DNA from: Paractinoplanes aksuensis
GTDB lineage: Bacteria > Actinomycetota > Actinomycetes > Mycobacteriales > Micromonosporaceae
Assembly: GCF_024137025.1 (NCBI RefSeq)
Contig: NZ_JAMYJR010000058.1
Location: forward strand, 1-64,000
Direction: 5' to 3'
DNA length: 64,000 nucleotides
Positions 16,455-24,240 of the stretch are shown here, piece after piece. A program made the position numbers and the translations under genes. Numbering within the stretch: position 1 is the first letter of the stretch; each line of letters opens with the position of its first letter. Below the pieces are notes generated by a model. It was not told the DNA's origin. It saw only the letters and a list, made by a program, of their open reading frames with translations, and did not search any database.

Positions 16455-16835
16455 ATGGGCCTCATCATCCGGCTTCTGATCACTGCGTTCTCGTTGTGGC
16501 TGGCCACCGTACTGATCGACGGGATCGAGCTGACGACCGACTCCACGTCGGAAAAGATCATCACGCTGTTGATCGTCGCCGTCATCTTCGGCGTGATCAA
16601 CGCGATTCTCCGGCCGATCATCAAGGTCGTGGGGTGCGGGTTCTACGTGCTCACGCTCGGGCTGATCGCGCTCGTCGTGAACGGCGCGCTGTTCCTGCTC
16701 ACCAGCTGGATCGCGGGCGAATTCGACCTGCCGTTCCACGTCGACGGCTTCTGGCCGAGCGCTGTGCTGGGCGCCCTGCTGGTCGGCGTCGTGAGCTGGC
16801 TGCTCAACATGCTCGTCCCCGACGGCGACGACTGA
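16455..16835 (+). CDS. Phage-holin-4-like small membrane protein
   Basis: 126 aa from ATG 16455; an in-frame ATG 16431 would add 8 residues and neither has a clear ribosome site. Four hydrophobic segments (about residues 1-20, 34-56, 60-85, 97-120) and the conserved NAILRPIIK loop after the second match the Phage_holin_4_2 (DUF) family, widespread in bacterial chromosomes outside prophages. There are no phage genes nearby, so lysis is unlikely; the cellular role is not known. Confidence 0.8.
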   Translation: MGLIIRLLITAFSLWLATVLIDGIELTTDSTSEKIITLLIVAVIFGVINAILRPIIKVVGCGFYVLTLGLIALVVNGALFLLTSWIAGEFDLPFHVDGFWPSAVLGALLVGVVSWLLNMLVPDGDD

Positions 16836-16906
16836 CCCATAGTCCCGCAGCCGGCACGAGGCGATCGGCGCACAGGCAACTGGCCTGCGCGCCGGCCGTT
16901 CGTCGT

Positions 16907-16974
16907 ACCGGCGCCACGCGAGGACCGGTGCCACACGAGGACCGGTGCCACACGAGGACCGGTGCCACACGAAA
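16907..16974. repeat. 17-bp tandem repeat, four units
   Basis: Units ACCGGTGCCACACGAGG at 16907, 16924, 16941 and 16958; the middle two are identical, the first differs at two bases and the last at two. A fifth, decayed unit (GCCGGCGCC) follows. It lies between the holin-like gene and the GNAT gene, 58 bp before the GNAT start. Confidence 0.9.
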
Positions 16975-17031
16975 GCCGGCGCCGTGGGAATGGACTGGCC
17001 ACGGGGCCATGGCCGCGTTTAGATCGGGCGC

Positions 17032-17481
17032 GTGCTGCACGAACTTCGCGATGACGGTTATGAGCTGAGCTCCGAGCGGGAGCGCGTCGACCTGCCCCGG
17101 GTGCACCGGTGGATCTCCACCGACGCCTACTGGGCCCTGGGCCGCCCCCTCGAACAGATGCGAGCGGCGCTGGCCGGCTCCGAGCCGTACGGGATCTACG
17201 GGCCCGACGGCGAGCAGGTGGCGATCGCACGGGTCGTCACCGACGGCGCGGTCTTCGCCTATCTCTGCGACGTCTACGTCGATCCGGCCCACCGTGGCCG
17301 CGGCCTGGGCGGCTGGCTCGTCCAGCATCTCCGCGACCACTACGCCGCCCGCGGCCTGTCCCGGTTCGTGCTGGTCACCAAGGACGCGCACGCCGTCTAC
17401 GCCCGTCACGGCTTCACCGAGGTCGAGCCCGGCCGCTGGATGCAGTGCGACCTGCGGGCCATAGCGGACGCGCGGCCGTGA
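17032..17481 (+). CDS. GNAT-family N-acetyltransferase
   Basis: 149 aa from GTG 17032. The acetyl-CoA pyrophosphate loop is clear in VYVDPAHRGRGLGGWLVQHL (about residues 82-101, core RGRGLG), followed by the beta5 strand RFVLVTKDAHAVYARHGF with the YARHGF motif B. Predicted to transfer an acetyl group from acetyl-CoA to an unknown amine. Its overall pattern (DLPRVHRWISTDAYWALGR) is that of the small 'acetyltransferase, sulfonylurea-sensitive' type found in many actinobacteria. Probably monocistronic. Confidence 0.92.
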   Translation: MLHELRDDGYELSSERERVDLPRVHRWISTDAYWALGRPLEQMRAALAGSEPYGIYGPDGEQVAIARVVTDGAVFAYLCDVYVDPAHRGRGLGGWLVQHLRDHYAARGLSRFVLVTKDAHAVYARHGFTEVEPGRWMQCDLRAIADARP

Positions 17482-17520
17482 GGTCAGCCATAGGCAAGGA
17501 CCGGTTCCGCGTACAGGCCT

Positions 17521-17526
17521 TACGGT
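17521..17526 (+). promoter_or_regulatory. -10 hexamer of a leaderless promoter (rarD)
   Basis: TACGGT, 6 nt before ATG 17533; the spacer GAGGGC could double as a ribosome site only if transcription began further upstream. Confidence 0.4.
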
Positions 17527-17532
17527 GAGGGC

Positions 17533-18474
17533 ATGAGCGACGAGCGACGCGGATACGTCTACGGCCTCGCGGCGTACGTTTTGTGGGGATTTTTCCCGAT
17601 CTACTTCAAGCACCTGCAGCCCGCGTCGCCGTTGGAGATCCTGGCCCACCGGGTCATCTGGTCGGTCGTGTTCGTCAGTCTGCTGCTCGCCGTCGTACGC
17701 AATTGGGGTTTTCTCAAGCGTCTCGCCCGCAGCCCCAAACTGCTGGGCGGTCTCGCGCTGGCCGCCGCGCTGATCGCGATCAACTGGGGCACCTACATCT
17801 ATGGCGTCAACTCGTCCCGGGTCGTCGAGACGGCGCTCGGCTACTTCATCACCCCGCTGGTCATCGTGCTGCTCGGCGTGACCGTGCAGCGGGAGCGCCT
17901 GCGCGTCCTGCAGTGGGTCGCGGTCGGTATCGGCACGGTCGCCGTGGTCGTGCTGACCATCGACTACGGGCACCTGCCGTACATCGCTCTGCTGCTGGCG
18001 GCCAGCTTCGGCAGCTACAGCCTGGTCAAGAAGCGCATGTCGCTACCGCCGGCCGAGGGCTTGTTCGTCGAGTCGTCCGTGCTGGCGCTGCCGGCTCTTG
18101 TCTTCGTCGGCTGGCTCACCGTGTCGGGCGACGCGAAGTTCGGGAACGTGTCGGCTACCCACACCGTGCTCATGATCTTTTCGGGGCTGGCCACCGCGCT
18201 GCCGCTGCTGCTGTTCGCGGCCGCGGCCAACCGGGTGCCCATGGTCGGCATCGGGATCCTGCAGTACGTGGCGCCGATCATCCAGCTCGCCGTGGGGCTG
18301 CTGATCTATCACGAGCCGATGCCGCCGGCCCGCCTGGCCGGCTTCGCCCTGGTCTGGGTCGCCCTGATCATCTTCACGTTCGACGCGTTGCGCCGCCGCG
18401 CCCGGGCCGGTCAGACGGCGGCCGGTCCGACGGCCGCCACCGTCGAACCAGCCACCACCCTGCCACCCCGCTGA
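17533..18474 (+). CDS. rarD: RarD-type EamA/DMT permease
   Basis: 313 aa with about ten hydrophobic helices in two EamA halves. The N-terminus GYVYGLAAYVLWGFFPIYFKHL and the segment ILAHRVIWSVVF are characteristic of RarD. Family members are drug/metabolite exporters; the E. coli protein was linked to chloramphenicol resistance but substrates are generally unknown. The C-terminus ends in an Ala/Thr/Pro-rich cytoplasmic tail. Converges on the anti-sigma gene with 15 bp between. Confidence 0.92.
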   Translation: MSDERRGYVYGLAAYVLWGFFPIYFKHLQPASPLEILAHRVIWSVVFVSLLLAVVRNWGFLKRLARSPKLLGGLALAAALIAINWGTYIYGVNSSRVVETALGYFITPLVIVLLGVTVQRERLRVLQWVAVGIGTVAVVVLTIDYGHLPYIALLLAASFGSYSLVKKRMSLPPAEGLFVESSVLALPALVFVGWLTVSGDAKFGNVSATHTVLMIFSGLATALPLLLFAAAANRVPMVGIGILQYVAPIIQLAVGLLIYHEPMPPARLAGFALVWVALIIFTFDALRRRARAGQTAAGPTAATVEPATTLPPR

Positions 18475-18489
18475 CCCGGAATCAGAGGA

Positions 18490-19212
18490 TCAGGGGACGT
18501 CGTAGGCGAGCAACGCCTTCCCGTCGAACTGCACGAGCTCGAGCCGGGACAGGCTACCCGGGCCGAAGTGGGTGACGCCGGGCATCGTGAACTCGGCGCC
18601 GGGTGACGCCTGCCAGGAGCCCAGCTGTTCGGACTGCTCGTCGGGCCCGTACGCCACCAAACGGAACGTGTACGGGCGGGACGCGGCTTTGCTGTAGGAG
18701 CAGACCAGGTCGATCTTCGTGCCGCCGGCGGTGCTGGTCAGACGCACGGACGCGCTGACCGGCGAGGACTTCTGGATCGAGGTCATCGCGATCGCGGGGC
18801 CGGCGGGCGGCGCGGCCGGGGCGGCGTTGTCGCGGGTCCAGGCGAACAGCCCGACCCCGATCAACGCCACGAGCACGGCCGCGGCGGCGGTGCTCACCAT
18901 CCGTACGCTGAAGGTCTTGCGCTTCTTCTTCCGGCGCTTGGCGTCGGGGTTGAGGGTGGCCCACTCGCTCGTCGCCCAGTCCCGCAGCTCGGCCCCCGGG
19001 TGCCCCGACCCGCTGGTCAGGGTGGGGTCGAGCAGCTTGGCGAACTCTTTGGCGTCGAGCCGGGAGAGCACGTCGGGCAGGGCCGAGATGTCGGCCACCG
19101 CCTCGCGGCAGAACGAGCACGTGGCCAGGTGGCTCTCGTACGCGGCACGCTCTGCCGGTGACAAGGCGCCGAGCACATAGGCTCCGTCATCGTGTTCGTG
19201 CTCGCAGTGCAC
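18490..19212 (-). CDS. Zinc-finger anti-sigma factor (ZAS type), orphan
   Basis: 240 aa from GTG 19212. The N-terminal domain has the HxxxCxxC zinc motif (His28, Cys32, Cys35), the signature of zf-HC2 anti-sigma factors that hold ECF sigma factors at the membrane. A basic KRRKKKRK stretch precedes one transmembrane helix (about residues 104-125), and an extracytoplasmic domain of ~110 residues follows (VSASVRLTSTAGGTKIDLVCSYSK...), similar to anti-sigma-K sensor tails. The cognate sigma gene normally sits directly upstream; here the upstream neighbour is an IclR regulator, so the partner is elsewhere or absent. Confidence 0.85.
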   Translation of the reverse strand: MHCEHEHDDGAYVLGALSPAERAAYESHLATCSFCREAVADISALPDVLSRLDAKEFAKLLDPTLTSGSGHPGAELRDWATSEWATLNPDAKRRKKKRKTFSVRMVSTAAAAVLVALIGVGLFAWTRDNAAPAAPPAGPAIAMTSIQKSSPVSASVRLTSTAGGTKIDLVCSYSKAASRPYTFRLVAYGPDEQSEQLGSWQASPGAEFTMPGVTHFGPGSLSRLELVQFDGKALLAYDVP

Positions 19213-19301
19213 CCCGTCACCACCCTCCGCTGATCACCCGCCTGCAACCTGTTTTACGGGCCGGGTCGGCGGGAGGTTCAACGGAGTCTTAGATACGCAA
19301 G

Positions 19302-20096
19302 TCAGGCCGTGGCCGACTCGCCCGCAGAGAGGGCTTCCGCGACATTTCGGGCGGCCGCGGTGAGCTTGGCCCGCACGACCCGGGCCGAAGTGAGCATCTC
19401 GGCCGCGGGCAGGGCGCACGCCAGCACCAGCCGCCGCTCGATGTCACGATCGGCGGTGACCAGCACCGACGCGCAGGCCAGGCCCTGCCGGAACTGGCCC
19501 ATCTCGAGCTGCATGCCCCGCCTCTCCCCCGCGGCGAGGTCGGCCTCGAGCGCCTCGGGGGTGGTCAGCGTGGCCGGCGTGAACTGCCGCATGCCGTAGT
19601 CGCGCAGATAACGCGCCCGCTGATCGGGGGTGAGCGTCGCCAACAGGGCCTTGCCGAGCGCCGTGGCGTGACCGCCCTCGTCGAAACCGGGCGACATGTC
19701 GTCGACGAACGGCGACCGGGCACCCTCGGCCGACGCGGTCACCGCGATGCGACCGCCGACGAACCGGCCGAGATAGTGGGTGTAGCCACTGTCGAGCGCG
19801 GCCCGGCGCAACGCCTCACCGACGGCGGGTGGGCCCCGGAAGGCCGACACCAGCTCGCGGTAGCGATCCGCGATCTCCAGGCCCACGATGTACGTGCCGT
19901 CCTCGCGGCGGATCACGTAGCCCTCATAGGCCAGGGTGCGCACAAGGTGATACGTCGTCGCGACGGTCAATTCGCACCGTCGCGCTATCTGCTTCACGGT
20001 GAGTCCGCGGGGCGCCCGGCCAACCGACTCGAGCACGCGCAGGGCGCGTGACACGCTCCGAATCAGGTCGGACGGCTCCGCCAGGGGGTCGCGCAC
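19302..20096 (-). CDS. IclR-family transcriptional regulator
   Basis: 264 aa from GTG 20096 behind GGAGGTAG. N-terminal winged helix-turn-helix (about residues 10-70: SRALRVLESVGRAPRGLTVKQIARRCELTVATTYHLVRTL) and a C-terminal IclR effector-binding domain (residues ~85-255) with TALGKALLA. The family senses small organic acids or aromatics. Divergent from an MFS transporter gene; the shared 152-bp region carries an ACACG-ACC-CGTGT palindrome, making that transporter the most likely target. Confidence 0.92.
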   Translation of the reverse strand: MRDPLAEPSDLIRSVSRALRVLESVGRAPRGLTVKQIARRCELTVATTYHLVRTLAYEGYVIRREDGTYIVGLEIADRYRELVSAFRGPPAVGEALRRAALDSGYTHYLGRFVGGRIAVTASAEGARSPFVDDMSPGFDEGGHATALGKALLATLTPDQRARYLRDYGMRQFTPATLTTPEALEADLAAGERRGMQLEMGQFRQGLACASVLVTADRDIERRLVLACALPAAEMLTSARVVRAKLTAAARNVAEALSAGESATA

Positions 20097-20181
20097 TGCT
20101 ACCTCCGACGCCAGGGACTTACACCATATGAATAATCTTCCTCGGAGGGAATGCCAAAAGCATGTGGATCACGGTCGATTT

Positions 20182-20194
20182 ACACGACCCGTGT
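20182..20194. promoter_or_regulatory. Palindromic operator candidate (IclR/MFS)
   Basis: ACACG-ACC-CGTGT, perfect 5-bp arms with a 3-bp spacer, in the divergent region, 42 bp upstream of the MFS -10 hexamer. Candidate site for the adjacent IclR protein. Confidence 0.4.
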
Positions 20195-20235
20195 GGTCAT
20201 TAGCACTCAGCGCGCTCGGATGCATTCTCCCGGCC

Positions 20236-20241
20236 TAGTCT
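20236..20241 (+). promoter_or_regulatory. -10 hexamer of a leaderless promoter (MFS)
   Basis: TAGTCT, 7 nt before ATG 20249. Confidence 0.45.
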
Positions 20242-20248
20242 GCGAGGG

Positions 20249-21427
20249 ATGATCCACTCGCCGCCGAACGCGCCCACCAGCGCCTTACGAGCATCGATCG
20301 GCGCCCTGACGACGACCATCGCCGTCAGCGTCCCGGTCTTCCTCGTCGGTGGCCTCGCCGTGCAGATCGGCGACGAGCTCGACTTCTCGCCGGCCGGACT
20401 CGGACTGGCCGTGTCGGCCTACTTCGGCGCCAGCGCGCTCGCCTCGGTGCCCGCGGGCTACCTGGTCGAGCGGTTCGGCGCGACCCGCGTCTCCCGGGCC
20501 GGCATCGCGCTCGCCGTCGCCTCGTTGCTGGCCGTAGCAGCCTTCGCAAATACACTGTGGAGTCTCATCCTGATCTTGGCGCTGGGCGCCGCAGCCAACG
20601 CGATGGGGCAACTGGCCAGCAACACCGCGCTGTCCCGGCACGTGCCGCAGCGGCGCCAGGGTCTCTCGTTCGGCATCAAGCAGGCCGCCATCCCGGTCGC
20701 GACGCTGTTGTCAGGCGCGGCCGTGCCGGCGGTCGCGCTGACCTTGGGCTGGCGGTGGGCTTTCGTCTTCGTGGCCGGCCTGGCCGCGGCTGCGTTGCTG
20801 CTGGTTCCGAACGAGCCCACGGCGGCCACGAAGAAGCCGGCAAAAGTGGCCAAGCGGGCGACCGGGGCGCTCATCGTGGTCGGCATCGGCGCCACCCTGG
20901 CCGCCGCGGCGGCCAACGCGCTCGGCACGTTCCTGGTCGACTCGGCCGTCGCTCGCGGTATCGCCCCGGGGCCGGCCGGACTGTCGCTCACCCTCGGTAG
21001 CGCGGTCTGTGTGACGTCGCGTGTTCTCGGTGGCTGGCTGGCCGACCGGTGGCCGGGCCGCGCGATCACCATGATCTCGGGCCTGCTGCTGGCCGGGGCG
21101 CTGGGACTCGCCCTGCTGGCCGTGCCCGGCCGCCCGGCCCTCGTGGCCGGCGTCGTGCTGGGCTTCGGCTTCGGCTGGGCCTGGCCCGGCCTGATGAACT
21201 TCGCCGTCGTGCGGCTGCACCCGCAAGCCCCGGCCGCCGCCACCTCGATCACCCAGACCGGCGTCTACGCGGGTGGCTGCCTCGGACCGCTCGGCCTGGG
21301 CACCCTCGCCACGCACACGAGCTACCCCACCATGTGGGCCGTGGCGGCCGTACTAATGCTCGGCTCGGCCGGAGCCATGTTGCTCGGCAGTTCGCTGCTC
21401 CGCCGCCGGACAACCGCCCCAAGCTGA
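20249..21427 (+). CDS. MFS transporter
   Basis: 392 aa, twelve predicted transmembrane helices with a central cytoplasmic loop (about residues 190-205, KKPAKVAKRATG). The loop after helix 2 (SVPAGYLVERFGATRVSRAG) is the MFS motif A. Substrate unknown; the CynX/NimT-like overall pattern and a divergent IclR regulator suggest transport of a small organic anion or aromatic compound. A hairpin follows the stop. Confidence 0.9.
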   Translation: MIHSPPNAPTSALRASIGALTTTIAVSVPVFLVGGLAVQIGDELDFSPAGLGLAVSAYFGASALASVPAGYLVERFGATRVSRAGIALAVASLLAVAAFANTLWSLILILALGAAANAMGQLASNTALSRHVPQRRQGLSFGIKQAAIPVATLLSGAAVPAVALTLGWRWAFVFVAGLAAAALLLVPNEPTAATKKPAKVAKRATGALIVVGIGATLAAAAANALGTFLVDSAVARGIAPGPAGLSLTLGSAVCVTSRVLGGWLADRWPGRAITMISGLLLAGALGLALLAVPGRPALVAGVVLGFGFGWAWPGLMNFAVVRLHPQAPAAATSITQTGVYAGGCLGPLGLGTLATHTSYPTMWAVAAVLMLGSAGAMLLGSSLLRRRTTAPS

Positions 21428-21430
21428 TCA

Positions 21431-21455
21431 TGCGGGGGTGCCACCACCTCCCCCG
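21431..21455 (+). terminator. Hairpin after the MFS gene
   Basis: GCGGGGG (21431-21437) pairs with CCCCCGC (21449-21455), 11-nt loop, 3 bp past the stop; no T-tract. Confidence 0.5.
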
Positions 21456-21510
21456 CCCGCCCAAGGGACAGGGGCGAATCTAGCGCGATCAAGGGCGAAC
21501 GACGGTTGCC

Positions 21511-21551
21511 TTGTCCACAGGCCGGGCGGCGCCGGTGGCCAGATATCCACA
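21511..21551. promoter_or_regulatory. Pair of DnaA-box-like sites upstream of polyprenyl synthase
   Basis: TTGTCCACA (21511-21519, exact) and ATATCCACA (21543-21551, one mismatch) in direct orientation 32 bp apart, ending 28 bp before the GTG start. Confidence 0.45.
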
Positions 21552-21579
21552 AGCGCGTGCCAGAAGTTGATTTGATCTT

Positions 21580-22650
21580 GTGAGCAAGACCCCTGGGGCC
21601 GTGCTGCTCAGCTCCATGTGGCATCGTGAAAGTGTGGTGAGCACCGGTGATCTGACGCTGTCGTCGCTCGGCCTCGACATCGATCCCGCGGTCGATGCGT
21701 CGGTGTCGGCGATGCTGGTCGCTGTGGAGGAGTCCTTGCGGGCCAACGTGGCCAGCGCCGACCCCCTGGTGGCCGAGGCCGCGCGGCATCTCGCCGACGC
21801 CGGCGGCAAGCGGTTCCGCCCGATGCTGGTGGCGCTGGGCGCCCAGTTCGGCGACCCGACCGCGGCCGAGATCATCGCCGCCGCCAACGTGGTCGAGCTG
21901 ACCCACCTGGCCACGCTCTACCACGACGACGTCATGGACGAGGCGCCCAAGCGGCGCGGCGCTCCCAGCGCCAACGCCCGCTGGGGCAACTCGGTGGCCA
22001 TCCTGGTCGGCGACTACCTGTTCGCCCAGGCCGCCGATCTGGCCGCCTCGCTCGGCCCCGAGGCCGTCCACCTGCAGGCGCGCACGTTCGCGCGGCTGGT
22101 GCACGGCCAGATCGCCGAGACGGTGGGCCCGCGCGGCACCGACCCGATCGAGCACTACCTGCACGTCATCACCGAGAAGACGGCCTCGCTGATCGCCACC
22201 TCGGCCCGCTTCGGCGGGCTCTTCTCGGGCGCCCCGGCCGAGTTCGTCGAGGCCCTGGCCGCGTACGGCGAAACGATCGGCATCGCCTTCCAGCTCTCCG
22301 ACGACCTGCTCGATATCGCCTCCGAGTCGGTGCAGTCGGGCAAGACTCCCGGCACCGATCTGCGCGAGGGCGTCCCGACCCTGCCCGTGCTCTACGCGCT
22401 GGCCGGCGACGACACCGACGCGTCGGCCGTGCGGCTGCGCGAGCTGCTGGCCGACGGCCCGATCACCGACGATGAGAAGCACGCCGAGGCGCTGACGCTG
22501 CTGCGCGAGTCGGCCGCGATGAAGAAGGCCCGCGAGACCGTACGCACGTACGCGGAAGAGGCACGGTCCGCGCTCGCCCCGCTGCCCGAGGGCGACGCCA
22601 AGCGCGCACTCGAGGGCCTCTGCAACTTCATCGCCGACCGCACGAGCTGA
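21580..22650 (+). CDS. Long-chain polyprenyl diphosphate synthase (menaquinone side chain)
   Basis: 356 aa from GTG 21580; ATG 21616 or GTG 21634/21637 are possible later starts and none has a good ribosome site. Both catalytic aspartate motifs are present: DDVMD within YHDDVMDEAPKRRG (about residues 112-116) and DDLLD within QLSDDLLDIA, with a GGKRFRPML substrate motif. It condenses isopentenyl diphosphate onto an allylic primer. Adjacent to the nuo operon and menaquinone genes, so it most likely makes the menaquinone tail (GrcC/HepT type). Chain length cannot be read from the sequence with certainty. Confidence 0.9.
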   Translation: MSKTPGAVLLSSMWHRESVVSTGDLTLSSLGLDIDPAVDASVSAMLVAVEESLRANVASADPLVAEAARHLADAGGKRFRPMLVALGAQFGDPTAAEIIAAANVVELTHLATLYHDDVMDEAPKRRGAPSANARWGNSVAILVGDYLFAQAADLAASLGPEAVHLQARTFARLVHGQIAETVGPRGTDPIEHYLHVITEKTASLIATSARFGGLFSGAPAEFVEALAAYGETIGIAFQLSDDLLDIASESVQSGKTPGTDLREGVPTLPVLYALAGDDTDASAVRLRELLADGPITDDEKHAEALTLLRESAAMKKARETVRTYAEEARSALAPLPEGDAKRALEGLCNFIADRTS

Positions 22651-22652
22651 GA

Positions 22653-22700
22653 CGTACGAGAAAGGGCCCCGGCGATCACGCCGGGGCCCTTTCTCGTACG
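22653..22700. terminator. Bidirectional terminator, perfect 22-bp stem
   Basis: Arms 22653-22674 and 22679-22700 are exactly complementary with a 4-nt loop ATCA. It fills the 55-bp gap between the convergent polyprenyl synthase and nuoN. AAAG/CTTT within the stem give both strands some U-richness near the base. Confidence 0.9.
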
Positions 22701-22705
22701 GAAGA

Positions 22706-24238
22706 TCAGCGGACGAACTGCGCCGCATCCCTCGTCAGGTCGATCAGCGGGGCCGGCACGACGCCCAGGGCGAACGTGGCGGCCACCCCGATGACCAGGG
22801 CGGCCGAGGTGAGGAAGCCCGGGATCGACACCGTGGGCGTCGTCTCGGACGGCTCGGACAGCCACAGCAGCACGACCACCCGCAGGTACGGGAAGGCCAG
22901 CAGCATGCTGGTGATCACGCCGAACACGACCAGCCAGGTCTGACCGCCCTCCACAGCCGCCCCGAAGACCGCGAACTTGGCCGTGAAGCCACTGGTCAGC
23001 GGGATGCCGGCGAAGGCCAGCAGGATGAAGGTGAAGGCCGCCGCGACCAGCGGGCTCTTGCGGCCGAGGCCGGCCCACCGGGCGAGGTGGGTGGCTTCGC
23101 CGTCCCCGTCACGGACCAGGGTCACGATGCCGAAGGCGGCCAGCACGGCGAAGCCGTACGCCACCAGATAGAACATCGTGCTGCTGAGCCCCTCCTCGTT
23201 GAGCGCCAGGACGCCCACGAGCAGGTAGCCGGCGTTCGCGACCGAGGAGTAGGCGAGCAGGCGCTTCATGTCGGTCTGGGTGATCGCCAGGATCGCGCCG
23301 ACCAGCATGGTGAGCACGGCGATGGTGCCCAGGACGGGTTGGAAGTCCCAGCGCACGCCGTCGAAGGCCACGTACAGGATGCGCAGCAGGGCGCCGAACG
23401 CGGCGACCTTGGTGCAGGCCGCCATCAGCGCGGTGACCGGCGTCGGCGCGCCTTGATAGACGTCCGGCGTCCACACGTGGAACGGGGCCAGCGCGGCCTT
23501 GAAGAGCAGGCCGATGGCGATCAGGGCCAGGCCGCCGTAGAGCAGCACCTGGCTGCGCTGCGGGTCGGCCACGGCCGCGTGCACCTGGCCGAGCGCGATG
23601 CCGCCCGAGAAGCCGTAGATGAGGGCGACGCCGAACAGGAAGAACGCCGACGCGTACGACCCCAGCAGGAAGTACTTGAGCGCGGCCTCCTGGCTGAGCA
23701 GGCGCCGGCGGCGGGCCAGCGCGCACAGCAGGTACAGCGGCAGCGAGAAGACCTCGAGCGCGATGAACATGGTGAGCAGGTCGTTGGCCGCGACGAAGAG
23801 CAGCATGCCGCCCAGCGCGAAGATGGTCAGCGGGTAGACCTCGGTGGCGCCGGGCTGGTCGCCCGCCTGCTTGACGTCTTTCTGCGAACCCACGGTGATC
23901 GCGGCCTGCGAGACGAACGGGCCGCCGCGCTCGATCTGACGCTCGCCGATCAGCATCAGCGACACCAGACCGAGGACCAGGATCGAGCCCTGCAGGAACA
24001 ACGTCGGCCCGTCGACCGCGACCGCGCCGCCGATCGTGATCTTCCGGGTGTCGTGCTGGAAGATCACCGCGATGAACGACGCCGTGACGGCCAGGAAGGC
24101 CAGGCTGAGCTGGACCACCTGCCGCGAGCGGCGGGGGGTGAACGCCTCGAGCAGGATGCCGATGCACGCCGCCCCGAAGAGGATCAGCATCGGCAACAGC
24201 GCGCCGTAGTCGATGCCGGGTAGTTTCAGGTCCTCCAT
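22706..24238 (-). CDS. nuoN: NADH-quinone oxidoreductase subunit N
   Basis: 510 aa, about fourteen transmembrane helices; antiporter-like proton-pumping subunit of respiratory complex I. The proton-channel helices with Lys and Glu (FIALEVFSLPLYLLCALARRR, LLFKAALAPFHVWTPDVYQGAPTPV) are intact. An internal loop has SQKDVKQAGDQPGATEV, a hydrophilic insert longer than in E. coli NuoN but usual in actinobacteria. Last gene of the nuo operon; ATG is 2 bp after the nuoM stop. Ends at the bidirectional terminator. Confidence 0.97.
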   Translation of the reverse strand: MEDLKLPGIDYGALLPMLILFGAACIGILLEAFTPRRSRQVVQLSLAFLAVTASFIAVIFQHDTRKITIGGAVAVDGPTLFLQGSILVLGLVSLMLIGERQIERGGPFVSQAAITVGSQKDVKQAGDQPGATEVYPLTIFALGGMLLFVAANDLLTMFIALEVFSLPLYLLCALARRRRLLSQEAALKYFLLGSYASAFFLFGVALIYGFSGGIALGQVHAAVADPQRSQVLLYGGLALIAIGLLFKAALAPFHVWTPDVYQGAPTPVTALMAACTKVAAFGALLRILYVAFDGVRWDFQPVLGTIAVLTMLVGAILAITQTDMKRLLAYSSVANAGYLLVGVLALNEEGLSSTMFYLVAYGFAVLAAFGIVTLVRDGDGEATHLARWAGLGRKSPLVAAAFTFILLAFAGIPLTSGFTAKFAVFGAAVEGGQTWLVVFGVITSMLLAFPYLRVVVLLWLSEPSETTPTVSIPGFLTSAALVIGVAATFALGVVPAPLIDLTRDAAQFVR

Positions 24239-24240
24239 GG

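Noticed and set aside
16907-16974. CRISPR array
   Set aside because: The 17-bp units are directly adjacent without spacers and there are no cas genes.
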